Positions 27,022 through 36,299 of a DNA stretch of 64,000 bases are shown piece by piece (positions within the stretch are counted from its first letter, which is position 1; the number at the start of each line of letters is the position of its first letter). The stretch is from contig JAUNOY010000008.1 of NCBI GenBank assembly GCA_030536995.1, forward strand, positions 53,850-117,849. The letters run 5' to 3'. Source of the DNA: Eubacteriales bacterium (lineage in GTDB: Bacteria > Bacillota > Clostridia > Lachnospirales > Lachnospiraceae). A program made the position numbers and the translations under genes. Under the pieces are notes generated by a model, which did no database searches, was not told the origin of the DNA, and saw only the letters and a program-made list of their open reading frames with translations.

Positions 27022-27795
27022 ATGGACTTATCAAAAGAATGGTATCGTAAAGAAGCTCTTGTCTCCGAAGAAGAACAGACACACCGCACTACTAACGAAG
27101 AAAATAACTTCTTTCAGGCAGTCTGTAACGGTGACATCAACGCAGTTCGAAAAAACTGCGAAGAAAAGCGTTTTCAGGCTTCCGACGGTGTCGGAATTCT
27201 TTCGCGCAATCCCGTCACAAATATGAAATACCACTTTGTTATTTCCGTTGCGTTAATAACAAGACTGTGCTCCAATAACGGAATGGAAATGGAACAGACC
27301 TTTCGCCTCAGTGATTTTTACATACTAAAACTTGATTACCTTAATGCTGTCGAAGATATTGTTGCCCTTCATGACAAAATGGTGCTTGATTTTACCGGAA
27401 AAATGCGTCTTCTCCGAAAAAATGCAGGAACCTCCAAACCTATTACCGCCTGTCTTGATTACATTTATATACACATTAAAGAGCGCATAACCATTGAAGA
27501 TCTGGCTGCACATACAGACTTATCACCAAGCTACCTCTCCCGTCTTTTCAAGGAGGAAATCGGCATTTCTGTCAGCGACTATATTCGCGAGCAGAAAATC
27601 GAAAAGGCTCAACATCTTCTTAAATTCTGTGACTACAGCCTGATCGACATTGCCAATTACCTCTCTTTCTCTTCTCAGAGCCATTTCATCCAAACTTTCC
27701 GAAAGCTGACTGGAATGACTCCGAAGAAATACCGGGATTTGAATTATTCTTCTGCATGGAAGCTGAAAGAATCTTACAATAAATCAGAATCATGA
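27022..27795 (+). CDS. AraC-family transcriptional regulator of the beta-glucan locus
   Basis: 257 residues. The C-terminal 100 residues are the double helix-turn-helix: ITIEDLAAHTDLSPSYLSRLF (first) and SLIDIANYLSFSSQSHFIQTF with KLTGMTPKKYR (second). The N-terminal 150 residues lack a clear cupin and resemble the helical YesN-type sensor region. GAGGTG precedes the ATG. It is divergent from the transporter genes and convergent with the second GH94 gene, overlapping it by six bases. By position it should activate the transporter unit and the GH94 unit through the shared motif; the inducer is probably an oligosaccharide. Confidence 0.92.
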   Translation: MDLSKEWYRKEALVSEEEQTHRTTNEENNFFQAVCNGDINAVRKNCEEKRFQASDGVGILSRNPVTNMKYHFVISVALITRLCSNNGMEMEQTFRLSDFYILKLDYLNAVEDIVALHDKMVLDFTGKMRLLRKNAGTSKPITACLDYIYIHIKERITIEDLAAHTDLSPSYLSRLFKEEIGISVSDYIREQKIEKAQHLLKFCDYSLIDIANYLSFSSQSHFIQTFRKLTGMTPKKYRDLNYSSAWKLKESYNKSES

Positions 27796-30204
27796 CATTT
27801 TCAATTCAATTTCTGTCCATTCTGTAAGGAATTTTTCCGGAATATAATCGCCCTCCATTTGCTCTCCATTTACGAGAAGCTTGACGCATCCTGATTGTAC
27901 GTGCTTTTCATTAGAAACCACAATATGCAAATGTTTTCCCCTGAAATCTTTTTCTATTTCAAATCCATCCCATTCTTCCGGGATGGACGGGGAAATCCTA
28001 AGTCCGTAAAAATCAGGACGGATTCCCATAATTCCCTCCACACAGCCTACCATAACGGTAGAAGCAGTTCCTGTCAGCCAGTGTACGTGAGAGCGACCGA
28101 AGTGTGGACTTGCCTTTCCCTCTGTAAACTGTCCATAGCAATATGGCTCTAGTTTTCTGATTTCCGCACGGTCATTCTGTGCTGCAGGAGCATTTTCTTT
28201 AAAATACATAAACGCTCTGTTTCCATGACCAAGAAGAGCTTCTGCAAGAATAAGCCAACCCTGAGACTGGGAGAAAATCCCTGCGTTTTCCTTTGTTCCG
28301 GCATTATAAATAACAGCAAGCGCACCGTCAAAGGCGTGTTTACGATATGGTGGATCCATCAGAATCGCTCCATATTCCGTATTCAGGTTTTCATAAACCT
28401 TTTCAAGGGCTTTCTCCGCCTGACTCTCAGACGCAAATCCGCTGATGACAGACCAGCTTTGAGGATTCAGCCACATATTTGCTTCCGGCGCTTCCCTGTT
28501 TCCAATTACTTCACCCTCCTCAGTAAATCCTCTGATAAACCGATCTTCGTTCCAGCATAATTTATTCAGAATTCCCCCAAGTTTCTCCTGCTTTTCTTCC
28601 AGATAGGCGATATATTCTGTATCTCCCTTATATTCTGCAAACTTTTTCAGAATCGTCATCGCCAGATAAAACTGTAACGCTACAAAAGTAGATTCCCCGT
28701 TTTTTCCCAACCGAAGACAGTCATTCCAGTCTGCATACAGACCTGCCGGCATTCCATGCGGTCCCATATGATTCAGTGAAAATTCAACAGCTCTCTTCAA
28801 ATGCTCATAAACAGTACCCTCTCCTTTGTTTGCAAAAGGAATTACTTCATCCACAAATGAAAGATTTCCTGATTCTGAAATATATTTGTAAACTGTAGGG
28901 AATAACCACAACGCATCATCCGCACGATATGCAGGATGTCCAGTTTCCTTCACATAGGATGCGTCGTCCGGCGTATCTTCATGTCCTGCATTATGAGTAA
29001 ACTTTACAAGAGGCAGTCCACCTCCGTTATCCACCTGAGCAGACAACATGAAACGGATCTTATCCACTGCCATCTCAGGTGCAAGGTGTATAATTCCCTG
29101 TATATCCTGCACAGTATCTCTATAACCATATCCATTACGCAGACCACAGTATGTAAAAGAAGCCGCTCTGGACCAGATAAATGTCATAAAGCAGTTATAT
29201 GCATTCCAGGTATTAATCATAGTATCAAATTCCGGGCTTGGTGTTTTTACCTGAAAATGAGATAACTTTCCGTGCCAGTATGCAATAATCTCCTCCAGTT
29301 CCCGATTGCATACTTCCTCTGGATATTCATATCTTTCCATTATCATTTTTGCTTCTTCGTTATACTTCATGCCAAGTAAAAATGTCAGAATTTTTTCCTC
29401 TCCGGGTTTCAGCATAATTTCTGATGTCAGCGCTCCACATCCATTCTCATTGCAGCTTAACTCATTTCCAAGATTTCCATTTTCCACACCGACCGGATTT
29501 CCATATCCGTGATATCTTCCGAGAAATTTTTCTCTATCCCCGCAATATGAAGCAACTTCACTTCCTGCAAGTCCGAAAAATCTCTCCACAACAACTTTAT
29601 CGTCTACGTCCTTTCCATCTTCAATCCCATCCAGATTTCCATGAACTAAATGTCTGATTCTGTTTTCCTCAAAAAGCGTCCGTGTAATAAACTGGGAATA
29701 CTGAAGATTCACCTGATCCTGCTCATAATTGCTGTTATTTGTAAATTCGGCATATCCTGTAATACTCAGATTTCTGTCCTCTTCTGAATTATTCTTTACT
29801 TTTAAACACCAGACCTCATATTCCTTATCCAGAGGCACATAATAAAGCGCCTCTGTGTGAATTCCGACATAGTCTGCGCAAATTCTTGTATATCCTGTTC
29901 CATGACAGCATTTACTTTTGTAGTCTTCTGTATTCTTTCCAACCGGCTGCCAGGATGCTGACCAATAGTCTTTCCTATCATTGTCACGAATATAAATATA
30001 ACGTCCCGGCTGATCAAAGCCGTTAAATACATAACGAATAATGCGCCCGTCAGCTCCGGATTTTGCAAAGCTGTATCCTCCTGCATTGTTGGAAATTACT
30101 GCCCCGTATTTTGGCGATCCCAAATAGTTTGCCCATGGGGCCGGAGTATCCGGTCTTGTTATTACATATTCTCTTCTTTCATCATCAAAATAACCATACT
30201 GCAT
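27790..30204 (-). CDS. GH94 cellobiose phosphorylase
   Basis: 804 residues, the typical length of cellobiose phosphorylase. N-terminal start MQYGYFDDERREYVITRPDT and NYLGSPKYGAVISNNAGGYS match this clade. The catalytic acid aspartate is in PAGLYADWNDCLRLG near residue 485, and the phosphate-binding C-terminal barrel loops (SQGWLILAEALLG; HWLTGTASTVMVG) are present. It splits a beta-glucosyl disaccharide with phosphate, giving glucose-1-phosphate and glucose, saving ATP. Cytoplasmic. It follows the 900-residue GH94 gene by 26 bases and ends tail to tail with araC. Cellobiose is the best guess. Confidence 0.9.
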   Translation of the reverse strand: MQYGYFDDERREYVITRPDTPAPWANYLGSPKYGAVISNNAGGYSFAKSGADGRIIRYVFNGFDQPGRYIYIRDNDRKDYWSASWQPVGKNTEDYKSKCCHGTGYTRICADYVGIHTEALYYVPLDKEYEVWCLKVKNNSEEDRNLSITGYAEFTNNSNYEQDQVNLQYSQFITRTLFEENRIRHLVHGNLDGIEDGKDVDDKVVVERFFGLAGSEVASYCGDREKFLGRYHGYGNPVGVENGNLGNELSCNENGCGALTSEIMLKPGEEKILTFLLGMKYNEEAKMIMERYEYPEEVCNRELEEIIAYWHGKLSHFQVKTPSPEFDTMINTWNAYNCFMTFIWSRAASFTYCGLRNGYGYRDTVQDIQGIIHLAPEMAVDKIRFMLSAQVDNGGGLPLVKFTHNAGHEDTPDDASYVKETGHPAYRADDALWLFPTVYKYISESGNLSFVDEVIPFANKGEGTVYEHLKRAVEFSLNHMGPHGMPAGLYADWNDCLRLGKNGESTFVALQFYLAMTILKKFAEYKGDTEYIAYLEEKQEKLGGILNKLCWNEDRFIRGFTEEGEVIGNREAPEANMWLNPQSWSVISGFASESQAEKALEKVYENLNTEYGAILMDPPYRKHAFDGALAVIYNAGTKENAGIFSQSQGWLILAEALLGHGNRAFMYFKENAPAAQNDRAEIRKLEPYCYGQFTEGKASPHFGRSHVHWLTGTASTVMVGCVEGIMGIRPDFYGLRISPSIPEEWDGFEIEKDFRGKHLHIVVSNEKHVQSGCVKLLVNGEQMEGDYIPEKFLTEWTEIELKMS

Positions 30205-30230
30205 TTTATTTTTCCTCCTTTTTGTACCTT

Positions 30231-32933
30231 TTATCTATCCAATACAATCTCTATTTTGTGTACAGACTCATTATCAAGCGCTTTAATCGTACTTTTTTCG
30301 ATAAAAGCTTCAAATTCCGTATGCTTTATTTCACTCTTATTACAGAAAGCTTTTCTGATGCGATAATCTCCATATTGTAATTTTTGTGCATTATAATAAA
30401 CAACCTCGAATTTCTTTTCTCCAAAAGTAAGTCTGATAATGGCACATCCTTCTTCGTCAAATTGCTCCCGCATAAGCTTTGGACATACTGTTAAAATTCC
30501 CGTTCTGCCATGTACACCAAATACCTCTGTTATCATTGTCATCATATACCAGCTTGCCGCTCCTGTCAGATAGTGATACATTCCCCTTCCTGTACTGTTA
30601 AAATATTCCGGTATCCCCGGATAAATTTTACTGGTTTCAAAATTCAACGCAGTATCTGCCAATGTCTGAAGCGCTTTATATCCTTCTTTTACAAACCCTC
30701 TCTTATAAAGGGCATTGGCATACATCACTGTCATATGTGAAAAAACAGCTCCGTTTTCTTTTTCGCCATATGCAAAGCCAAACATTCTTCCCATATCGAA
30801 TTTTAATTCATGGAAATCTGTATTCAGCCTGTATCCGCCAATTTCCGGCCTGTAAAGATAATGATCTGCTCCTGCACAAATTTTTGAAATCTGACCTTTA
30901 TCCGCAGTACCGCTCATTATTGCAAACACCTGCCCGGTAAGCATCATCCTCACGCCACTGTCAAAAAATCCTTCCACTGCATTTTTATTGTCATCGTAAT
31001 AACTGTTAAACCATCCTTCGCCTTCTTCTCCTTCAATCCACTCTTGCTTTCTGATATGCTCCATCATCCAATCCGCTTTACCGTTAAGATTTTTAATCAA
31101 CTCTTTCACGGATATAAGCGACTTTCTACCGCTGATGCAATGCTTGCTGCATTTCAGATATTTCTTCAAAAGCTTTTTCTTTTCTTCTGTATTTTCATAT
31201 AATTCACACCCTTCTGCTAAAAGGGGAACTGCCTCTTCCATAAATTCTATCTTTTCATACCCTGACTGCTTTTGAAGCGTTTCCAAGCATCGTGCCAGTT
31301 CTTTCATATTTCCTGCATAGGCACAAGTAAATGCAACACTCTCTCCGTTATTTGACGCCATATCCAAAGCATCATTCCAGTCTGCGCCTCTCAGCAACAT
31401 TTCATTGTGTTCACCGACCTCATAAAATGCACATAAATGTTCAATGAGAAGATGTTCGAGTACCGTTCCCCTGTAAATTTCACCATCTTCTCTCCTCTGA
31501 CACATTCCACATGTTTCACTCCAGTCTGCATCTATATCATGTCCACGCATAGACTGTGCATCCTTAAAATATGTTTCCTCTTCCAGAAGAATTTCTATAT
31601 CACCAGTCTGATCAATATAAAGCTTTGTCGTCATAAATGGCCAGACTGCGTGATCCATCCATACACGACTGATTCCATTTCTATCTGCAATAAAATTCCC
31701 CTGACCATGCCCTATAATTGTGGCATTTGTTCCATCAATTCGAACTCCTCCGTAATTTTTCAATATCATAGTTCGAACATCTCCCGGTTCCATTAACAAC
31801 AACGACAGACAATCCTGCCACAAATCTCTCCATCCTCTTCCGCCCCGTCCATAATCATGATGCGGTAAAAAAGAACATCCGTAAATTCTTCTAAGAAACG
31901 GCTGGAAACTTACCCAACGCATAAATAAATCAAATCTGTTGTTTCCGGTGTAATAAGAAACATTTACCTTATTTTTCCAATAGTTTTGTGTTTCCTCAAG
32001 AAGCAAGTCTGACTTTTCCGAATTCCCATATGCTTCAACGATTCGATCTGCATCTTTTTCTTCCTCTGTAATTCCCGCAAAGATCACATACTCTGCAGTC
32101 TGTCCCGGTGTCAGAGTAACTTCTTCAAATTTAATCCCTCCCAGAGCTTCTTTCCCTTCTGCTGCCGCTCCCTCCGGCACTCCCGGATAATTCTCATATA
32201 CTGCTCTTGGATGTGTAAATGTTCCTCCTTCTCCAAGGAAACCTTCTGTTATAGGATAAAAGGATTCTGGTGCCAGACCATTTTCCATAACTCCCTGTAC
32301 AAAGTAAATCTTATGATTCTTTCTATGACCTTTTTCATCAAAAGACATAGTAGGCTTTACAAAAACCCCATATTTCCCCGTTTTGACTCTGTGAAGCATA
32401 GATGTAACATTTCTGTGATCACGAATATTATCTGCACTTCTTCCATAAATCGGTATCGCTGCAATAAATGTTATTTTCCGGTTCGTTTTTGCCAGATTTT
32501 TAATTTTAATTTTAATAACCTCTGTATTTTCATTTACCGGCACAAATGACGTTATTTCAGATTTTAACTCGTATTTATCAGACATCCTTTTTACTGTGTG
32601 ACACATGAAACCCGCAGCAAGCTCACTTTGCTCCTGTTTATCCGTAAACTTCAAATTTTCCGCCTCTGCAGAAGCCCCTGTTGCAGACCAGCATCCGATT
32701 CCCTCAATCACACACCAGAAGTTCCTTGTAGAACGGTTATTATGAAGATTCTCCACACTCACCGGTTCTAAAAGAAAGGTTTCCTGATCTATTTTGCTGT
32801 CACCTCCCATATTAGGAGTTACCGCACTTTTCAACCCTTTTTCTCCTGCTATCGGGAAGTAAAGTCCGCTGTAATTTTCAGGATTCTTAATTGTAAAAGC
32901 TCCATCTTCTCCTGTGAAGTGAATTTTACTCAT
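30231..32933 (-). CDS. GH94 beta-glucan disaccharide/oligosaccharide phosphorylase (longer subtype)
   Basis: 900 residues, longer than cellobiose phosphorylase. The catalytic acid lies in RGADWNDALDMASNNG near residue 485 and the C-terminal barrel motifs YHYLTGAASWYMM and RPEIGGYRLNTDF are present. The N-terminal beta-sandwich starts TIKNPENYSGLYFPI. Length and N-terminus suggest a laminaribiose- or oligoglucan-type specificity, but I cannot assign the linkage from sequence. First gene of the two-gene phosphorylase unit; the shared AraC motif lies 87 bases upstream. Together with the neighbour it would let the cell phosphorolyse two kinds of beta-glucoside imported by the same transporter. 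Confidence 0.88.
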   Translation of the reverse strand: MSKIHFTGEDGAFTIKNPENYSGLYFPIAGEKGLKSAVTPNMGGDSKIDQETFLLEPVSVENLHNNRSTRNFWCVIEGIGCWSATGASAEAENLKFTDKQEQSELAAGFMCHTVKRMSDKYELKSEITSFVPVNENTEVIKIKIKNLAKTNRKITFIAAIPIYGRSADNIRDHRNVTSMLHRVKTGKYGVFVKPTMSFDEKGHRKNHKIYFVQGVMENGLAPESFYPITEGFLGEGGTFTHPRAVYENYPGVPEGAAAEGKEALGGIKFEEVTLTPGQTAEYVIFAGITEEEKDADRIVEAYGNSEKSDLLLEETQNYWKNKVNVSYYTGNNRFDLFMRWVSFQPFLRRIYGCSFLPHHDYGRGGRGWRDLWQDCLSLLLMEPGDVRTMILKNYGGVRIDGTNATIIGHGQGNFIADRNGISRVWMDHAVWPFMTTKLYIDQTGDIEILLEEETYFKDAQSMRGHDIDADWSETCGMCQRREDGEIYRGTVLEHLLIEHLCAFYEVGEHNEMLLRGADWNDALDMASNNGESVAFTCAYAGNMKELARCLETLQKQSGYEKIEFMEEAVPLLAEGCELYENTEEKKKLLKKYLKCSKHCISGRKSLISVKELIKNLNGKADWMMEHIRKQEWIEGEEGEGWFNSYYDDNKNAVEGFFDSGVRMMLTGQVFAIMSGTADKGQISKICAGADHYLYRPEIGGYRLNTDFHELKFDMGRMFGFAYGEKENGAVFSHMTVMYANALYKRGFVKEGYKALQTLADTALNFETSKIYPGIPEYFNSTGRGMYHYLTGAASWYMMTMITEVFGVHGRTGILTVCPKLMREQFDEEGCAIIRLTFGEKKFEVVYYNAQKLQYGDYRIRKAFCNKSEIKHTEFEAFIEKSTIKALDNESVHKIEIVLDR

Positions 32934-33019
32934 CTGATTTCCCTCCTGTACTCATACCACACTGTATTTTATGATTTATGTTACAAAAAAAAATGGGAAA
33001 TAAAAATCAAATTGATAGG

Positions 33020-33046
33020 AAAAATATCAGATTTATGATATATTTT
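33020..33046. promoter_or_regulatory. Shared operator, copy 2 (GH94 unit)
   Basis: ATATCA-N6-TGATAT (33024-33041) in a 27-base block nearly identical to 26952-26978. It lies 87-113 bases upstream of the 900-residue GH94 ATG, about 50 bases above a weak -10 (TAAAAT at 32971-32966), a good place for an activator. Confidence 0.7.
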
Positions 33047-33051
33047 TACAC

Positions 33052-33090
33052 AAAAAAGCTGCGGGAAGCCTTAACCTTTTCCCGCAGCTT
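33052..33090 (-). terminator. Terminator of the FtsX ABC transporter unit
   Basis: Stem AAGCTGCGGGAA (33056-33067) pairs with TTCCCGCAGCTT (33079-33090); on the minus strand a TTTTTT run follows. It lies 50 bases past the permease stop at 33140. Confidence 0.88.
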
Positions 33091-33139
33091 GAATCCTATG
33101 ACTCAAAATCTCTTCACAATATTCCCATTTCTCCCCCTC

Positions 33140-35554
33140 TCAATACCTTATCCTGTCTATAATGGATTCTTTCTTTACATTTCTGCTCAGCACGAAAGAC
33201 AGGGCAATCTGCATAAGAAGCAGGATTGTCACCATAATTCCGATTTCCCAGACTGGAAAATGATACATATTTATACCGAAAAATCCTTCTTTCCGACAAT
33301 ACAGGTATGCGCCGTATCCTCCAGGCAATCCTATCAGCAGGGAAATTATAATCGAACCTGCCGTAAAGAAAATCCCTTCTAACTGAAGCATCTTTCCAAG
33401 CTGTCTGTTACTCAATCCCACAGCCTGAAGAATACCGAATTCTCTTTTTCTTGTTATCACGTTCATAATCATGGTATTTGCCATATTCAGGAAACAAATT
33501 GTCCCAATCAGCCCAAGAAAAGTATATATCAGCACTTTAAAAAGAAATGTCGTTCTGTCAGCAAGGCTATATGCCTCGTCATAGCCTTCCCAGTATACAA
33601 GTTCACTTTCACCGTACAGTTCCGCTATCTTAGCCTCAACTCCGGCTTTTGCTTCCTCCCCGCACCATATCCAGAGATAGGCAGGGCTATCTGCAAGTAA
33701 TCCCAGTTTTTCCGCTGTGTCTTCCGTTATCACATAATCTGCGGAAACACTTCCGAAAGAACCCATTGCCGTACCGCTGTACTTCGCTTCAGACTTTCCG
33801 TTAAAAAGCTCTGCCTCCAGTTTGTCACCAAGCTTCTGCCCTGCTTCTTCCATAAAGTGAGAAAACGTATATACATATCCGTCTGCCCTGCTGACCGTAT
33901 CGTATGTAAAATCACCTACAACTCCTGATTTTTCCAGTTCGCTCTCGAATCCCTCTCTGTCAAAAACGGCAACAGTCCTTTTGATTCCCTCTTCCTCAAA
34001 TGTCAGATAATTTCTGGTCTGGGTTTTCGTAACGCCGTCTATCGCCTCAAAGGACTCGATTGCTTCTCTGGAAATAGGATTATTTTTCAAAATCTGATCC
34101 AGGTTATTTTCTGTATAAACCTCATCGTTATTGTCGTAATTAATCTCTATCTGGTAATCTCCGCGTTCAACATTATTTCGGGCATCGTATTCCGGGTCAA
34201 TGCTGCTTGCCAGACTTGATATTGTGACAAATAAAATACAGGACAGTCCCATAACCAGTATCGTAGTGATATTTCTCTTTTTATTGATTGCCAGATCCGA
34301 TTTTATAAGCCCCGTTATATTAAGAGCTTTATGCCCTTTTCGGTATCCTTTTTTGTTTCCTGTAAACTCTTCATAAGCGACCGCACTTACAGGAGTGATG
34401 GAAACAATCGTCTTAACCGCCCTTATCAGCGCCATACGCACTGTTACAAGGGAAATCAGAGCCGCAGCCAGAAGAACCCACGGAGAAAACAGAGACACTT
34501 CCCTGACTGCCATGTATTCGTTTCCTTTTCCTGCAAAGCTCATTGCACTGTTAAACAAAAGCACAGACACAAAATATCCTGCCGCAAGACCTGTGGGTAT
34601 TGCAATCGCAGAAAGAAGATATCCTTCTTTTACGATAATTTTTTTCATCTGCTTCTTCGTAGCGCCAATCGCCTTGATTTTTCCGTATTCCTGAACCTTT
34701 CGGGCAATTCCTATCTGGAATATATTGTAAATTACAACCACCGAAAAAATTACAACAATCAGACAGATGAATATGCAGGGAATCCACACCTCAGACGCAG
34801 GCGCATATTTTGTTGAGATTACGTTGCTGTTCCTGTAAACATTCCCTGTTTCCACACCAATGTTTTTTGCCAGTTCATCAATTAAATCTTCTATCTGAGT
34901 CCAGTCGCCTTTTATATTATCGCTCAATGTAAAATATGCCGTATATCTGCTGTTTCCTTTCCCGGCTTCACTGTCATAGTATTCTCTGGAAACTATTACT
35001 GTAGAAGACTGCTGGCTCTCATTCCCTATACCGTCTTTTATGATACCTGTAATTATAAACTCCTTTTCCAGATAAGCCTCTGTTCCGTTCCGTCTTACCG
35101 GCACAGCTACTTTGTCTCCGATTTTGACATCATCGTATCCCAATTGTCCGAAGAATACTCTGGAAGCGGCAATTTCACTTTTCCCCACGGGAAAGCTTCC
35201 CTCCTGAAGCATAGTATGAAAATTCGTCATATCCAAAGCCTTCTCATTCATCCATACGAGATTTGAATGTCCCTTGGTATGCGCTTCTCCAACACCCGAC
35301 ATAAGACCGATTTCATCAATTTCGCCTCTCTTTTTCATTTCTTGAAGCTGCTCCTCTGTTATGCCGGAAAACGAGCCTACATAATTGCCGTACAGAGCTT
35401 CTGCATTTTCTATGTTTCCTTTTATTCCGCCGTAGCCAAAGGTTCCTATCGCCGTAATCAGCATTGTCGTCAGCGCGACTGCAATCATGGTAAGAAAACT
35501 TCTCGTTTTATTCTCTTTATTGTTGCTGATTGCTATTCTTGTCAGAGTTTTCAT
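33140..35554 (-). CDS. FtsX-family ABC transporter permease
   Basis: 804 residues. N-terminal span (SFLTMIAVALTTMLITAIGTFG), a large extracytoplasmic loop, a first FtsX domain with three spans (residues about 255-385), a further span, a second large loop, and a second FtsX domain with three spans at the C-terminus (YTFLGLIGTICFLNMANTMI onward). This double-FtsX layout is that of permeases that expel or sense antimicrobial peptides, or handle lipids. Its ATG overlaps the stop of the ATPase gene (ATGA). It works with the ATPase and two-component pair directly upstream. Confidence 0.9.
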   Translation of the reverse strand: MKTLTRIAISNNKENKTRSFLTMIAVALTTMLITAIGTFGYGGIKGNIENAEALYGNYVGSFSGITEEQLQEMKKRGEIDEIGLMSGVGEAHTKGHSNLVWMNEKALDMTNFHTMLQEGSFPVGKSEIAASRVFFGQLGYDDVKIGDKVAVPVRRNGTEAYLEKEFIITGIIKDGIGNESQQSSTVIVSREYYDSEAGKGNSRYTAYFTLSDNIKGDWTQIEDLIDELAKNIGVETGNVYRNSNVISTKYAPASEVWIPCIFICLIVVIFSVVVIYNIFQIGIARKVQEYGKIKAIGATKKQMKKIIVKEGYLLSAIAIPTGLAAGYFVSVLLFNSAMSFAGKGNEYMAVREVSLFSPWVLLAAALISLVTVRMALIRAVKTIVSITPVSAVAYEEFTGNKKGYRKGHKALNITGLIKSDLAINKKRNITTILVMGLSCILFVTISSLASSIDPEYDARNNVERGDYQIEINYDNNDEVYTENNLDQILKNNPISREAIESFEAIDGVTKTQTRNYLTFEEEGIKRTVAVFDREGFESELEKSGVVGDFTYDTVSRADGYVYTFSHFMEEAGQKLGDKLEAELFNGKSEAKYSGTAMGSFGSVSADYVITEDTAEKLGLLADSPAYLWIWCGEEAKAGVEAKIAELYGESELVYWEGYDEAYSLADRTTFLFKVLIYTFLGLIGTICFLNMANTMIMNVITRKREFGILQAVGLSNRQLGKMLQLEGIFFTAGSIIISLLIGLPGGYGAYLYCRKEGFFGINMYHFPVWEIGIMVTILLLMQIALSFVLSRNVKKESIIDRIRY

Positions 35555-36225
35555 TTCAGTTCAGCCACCTTTCCATCTTCGATTGCCAGAATCCGGTCAG
35601 CAAGCTGCGCGATTTCCTCGTTATGGGTAATAATCACCAATGTCTGTCCGTATTTTTCCGCGGAAAGTTTCAGTAATGCAATAACTTCCTCTCCTGTTTT
35701 TGTGTCAAGATTTCCTGTCGGCTCGTCCGCCAGTATAAGATCCGGCTTTGATGCCAGAGCTCTTGCAATCGCAACTCTCTGCTGCTGTCCTCCTGATAAT
35801 GCAGAGGGAAGATTTTCAATTTTGTCCTCTATTCCCAGTGTTTTCAGAATGTCATTTACATAGTCTTCATCCGGTTCTTTCCCGTCAAGCCCCAGTGGAA
35901 GAACTACGTTTTCGTAAACATTAATTGAGGAAACAAGATTAAACGCCTGAAAAACAAAACCGATTTTCTGTCTTCTGAATACTGCAAGCTCATCCTCAGA
36001 CATGGCAAAAATGTCTTTTCCCTTTATATATACCTTTCCGGAAGTAGGATAATCAAGCCCGCCAAGGAGATGTAAAAGGGTACTCTTTCCGGAACCCGAT
36101 TTCCCTATAATAGCGACAAATTCGCCTCTCCTGATTTCTATTTCCGTATTCTGAACTGCTTTTACCTGATTTTTGCCCTCGCCGTAATATTTACATAATT
36201 CCTGTGTTTTAACTATTGTATCCAT
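35551..36225 (-). CDS. ABC transporter ATPase, MacB/LolD/BceA type
   Basis: 224 residues. Walker A GKSGSGKST, Q-loop FVFQAFNLVSS, signature LSGGQQQRVAIARAL, Walker B LILADEPTGNLD and switch histidine IITHNEE are all intact. The VENVVLPL-like spacing and NLD after Walker B are typical of MacB/FtsE-like ATPases that serve FtsX permeases. I choose ATG 36225 (MDTIVKT) since GGAGG lies eight bases upstream; the frame to 36360 overlaps the kinase gene and is not credible. Overlaps the permease by four bases. Confidence 0.94.
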   Translation of the reverse strand: MDTIVKTQELCKYYGEGKNQVKAVQNTEIEIRRGEFVAIIGKSGSGKSTLLHLLGGLDYPTSGKVYIKGKDIFAMSEDELAVFRRQKIGFVFQAFNLVSSINVYENVVLPLGLDGKEPDEDYVNDILKTLGIEDKIENLPSALSGGQQQRVAIARALASKPDLILADEPTGNLDTKTGEEVIALLKLSAEKYGQTLVIITHNEEIAQLADRILAIEDGKVAELK

Positions 36226-36299
36226 TTTCATTACCTCCTCTTTTCTAAAGATATTACAACAGAAAACTTGCTGTTTTCTTTCAGGACAAAGAAAAAGTC

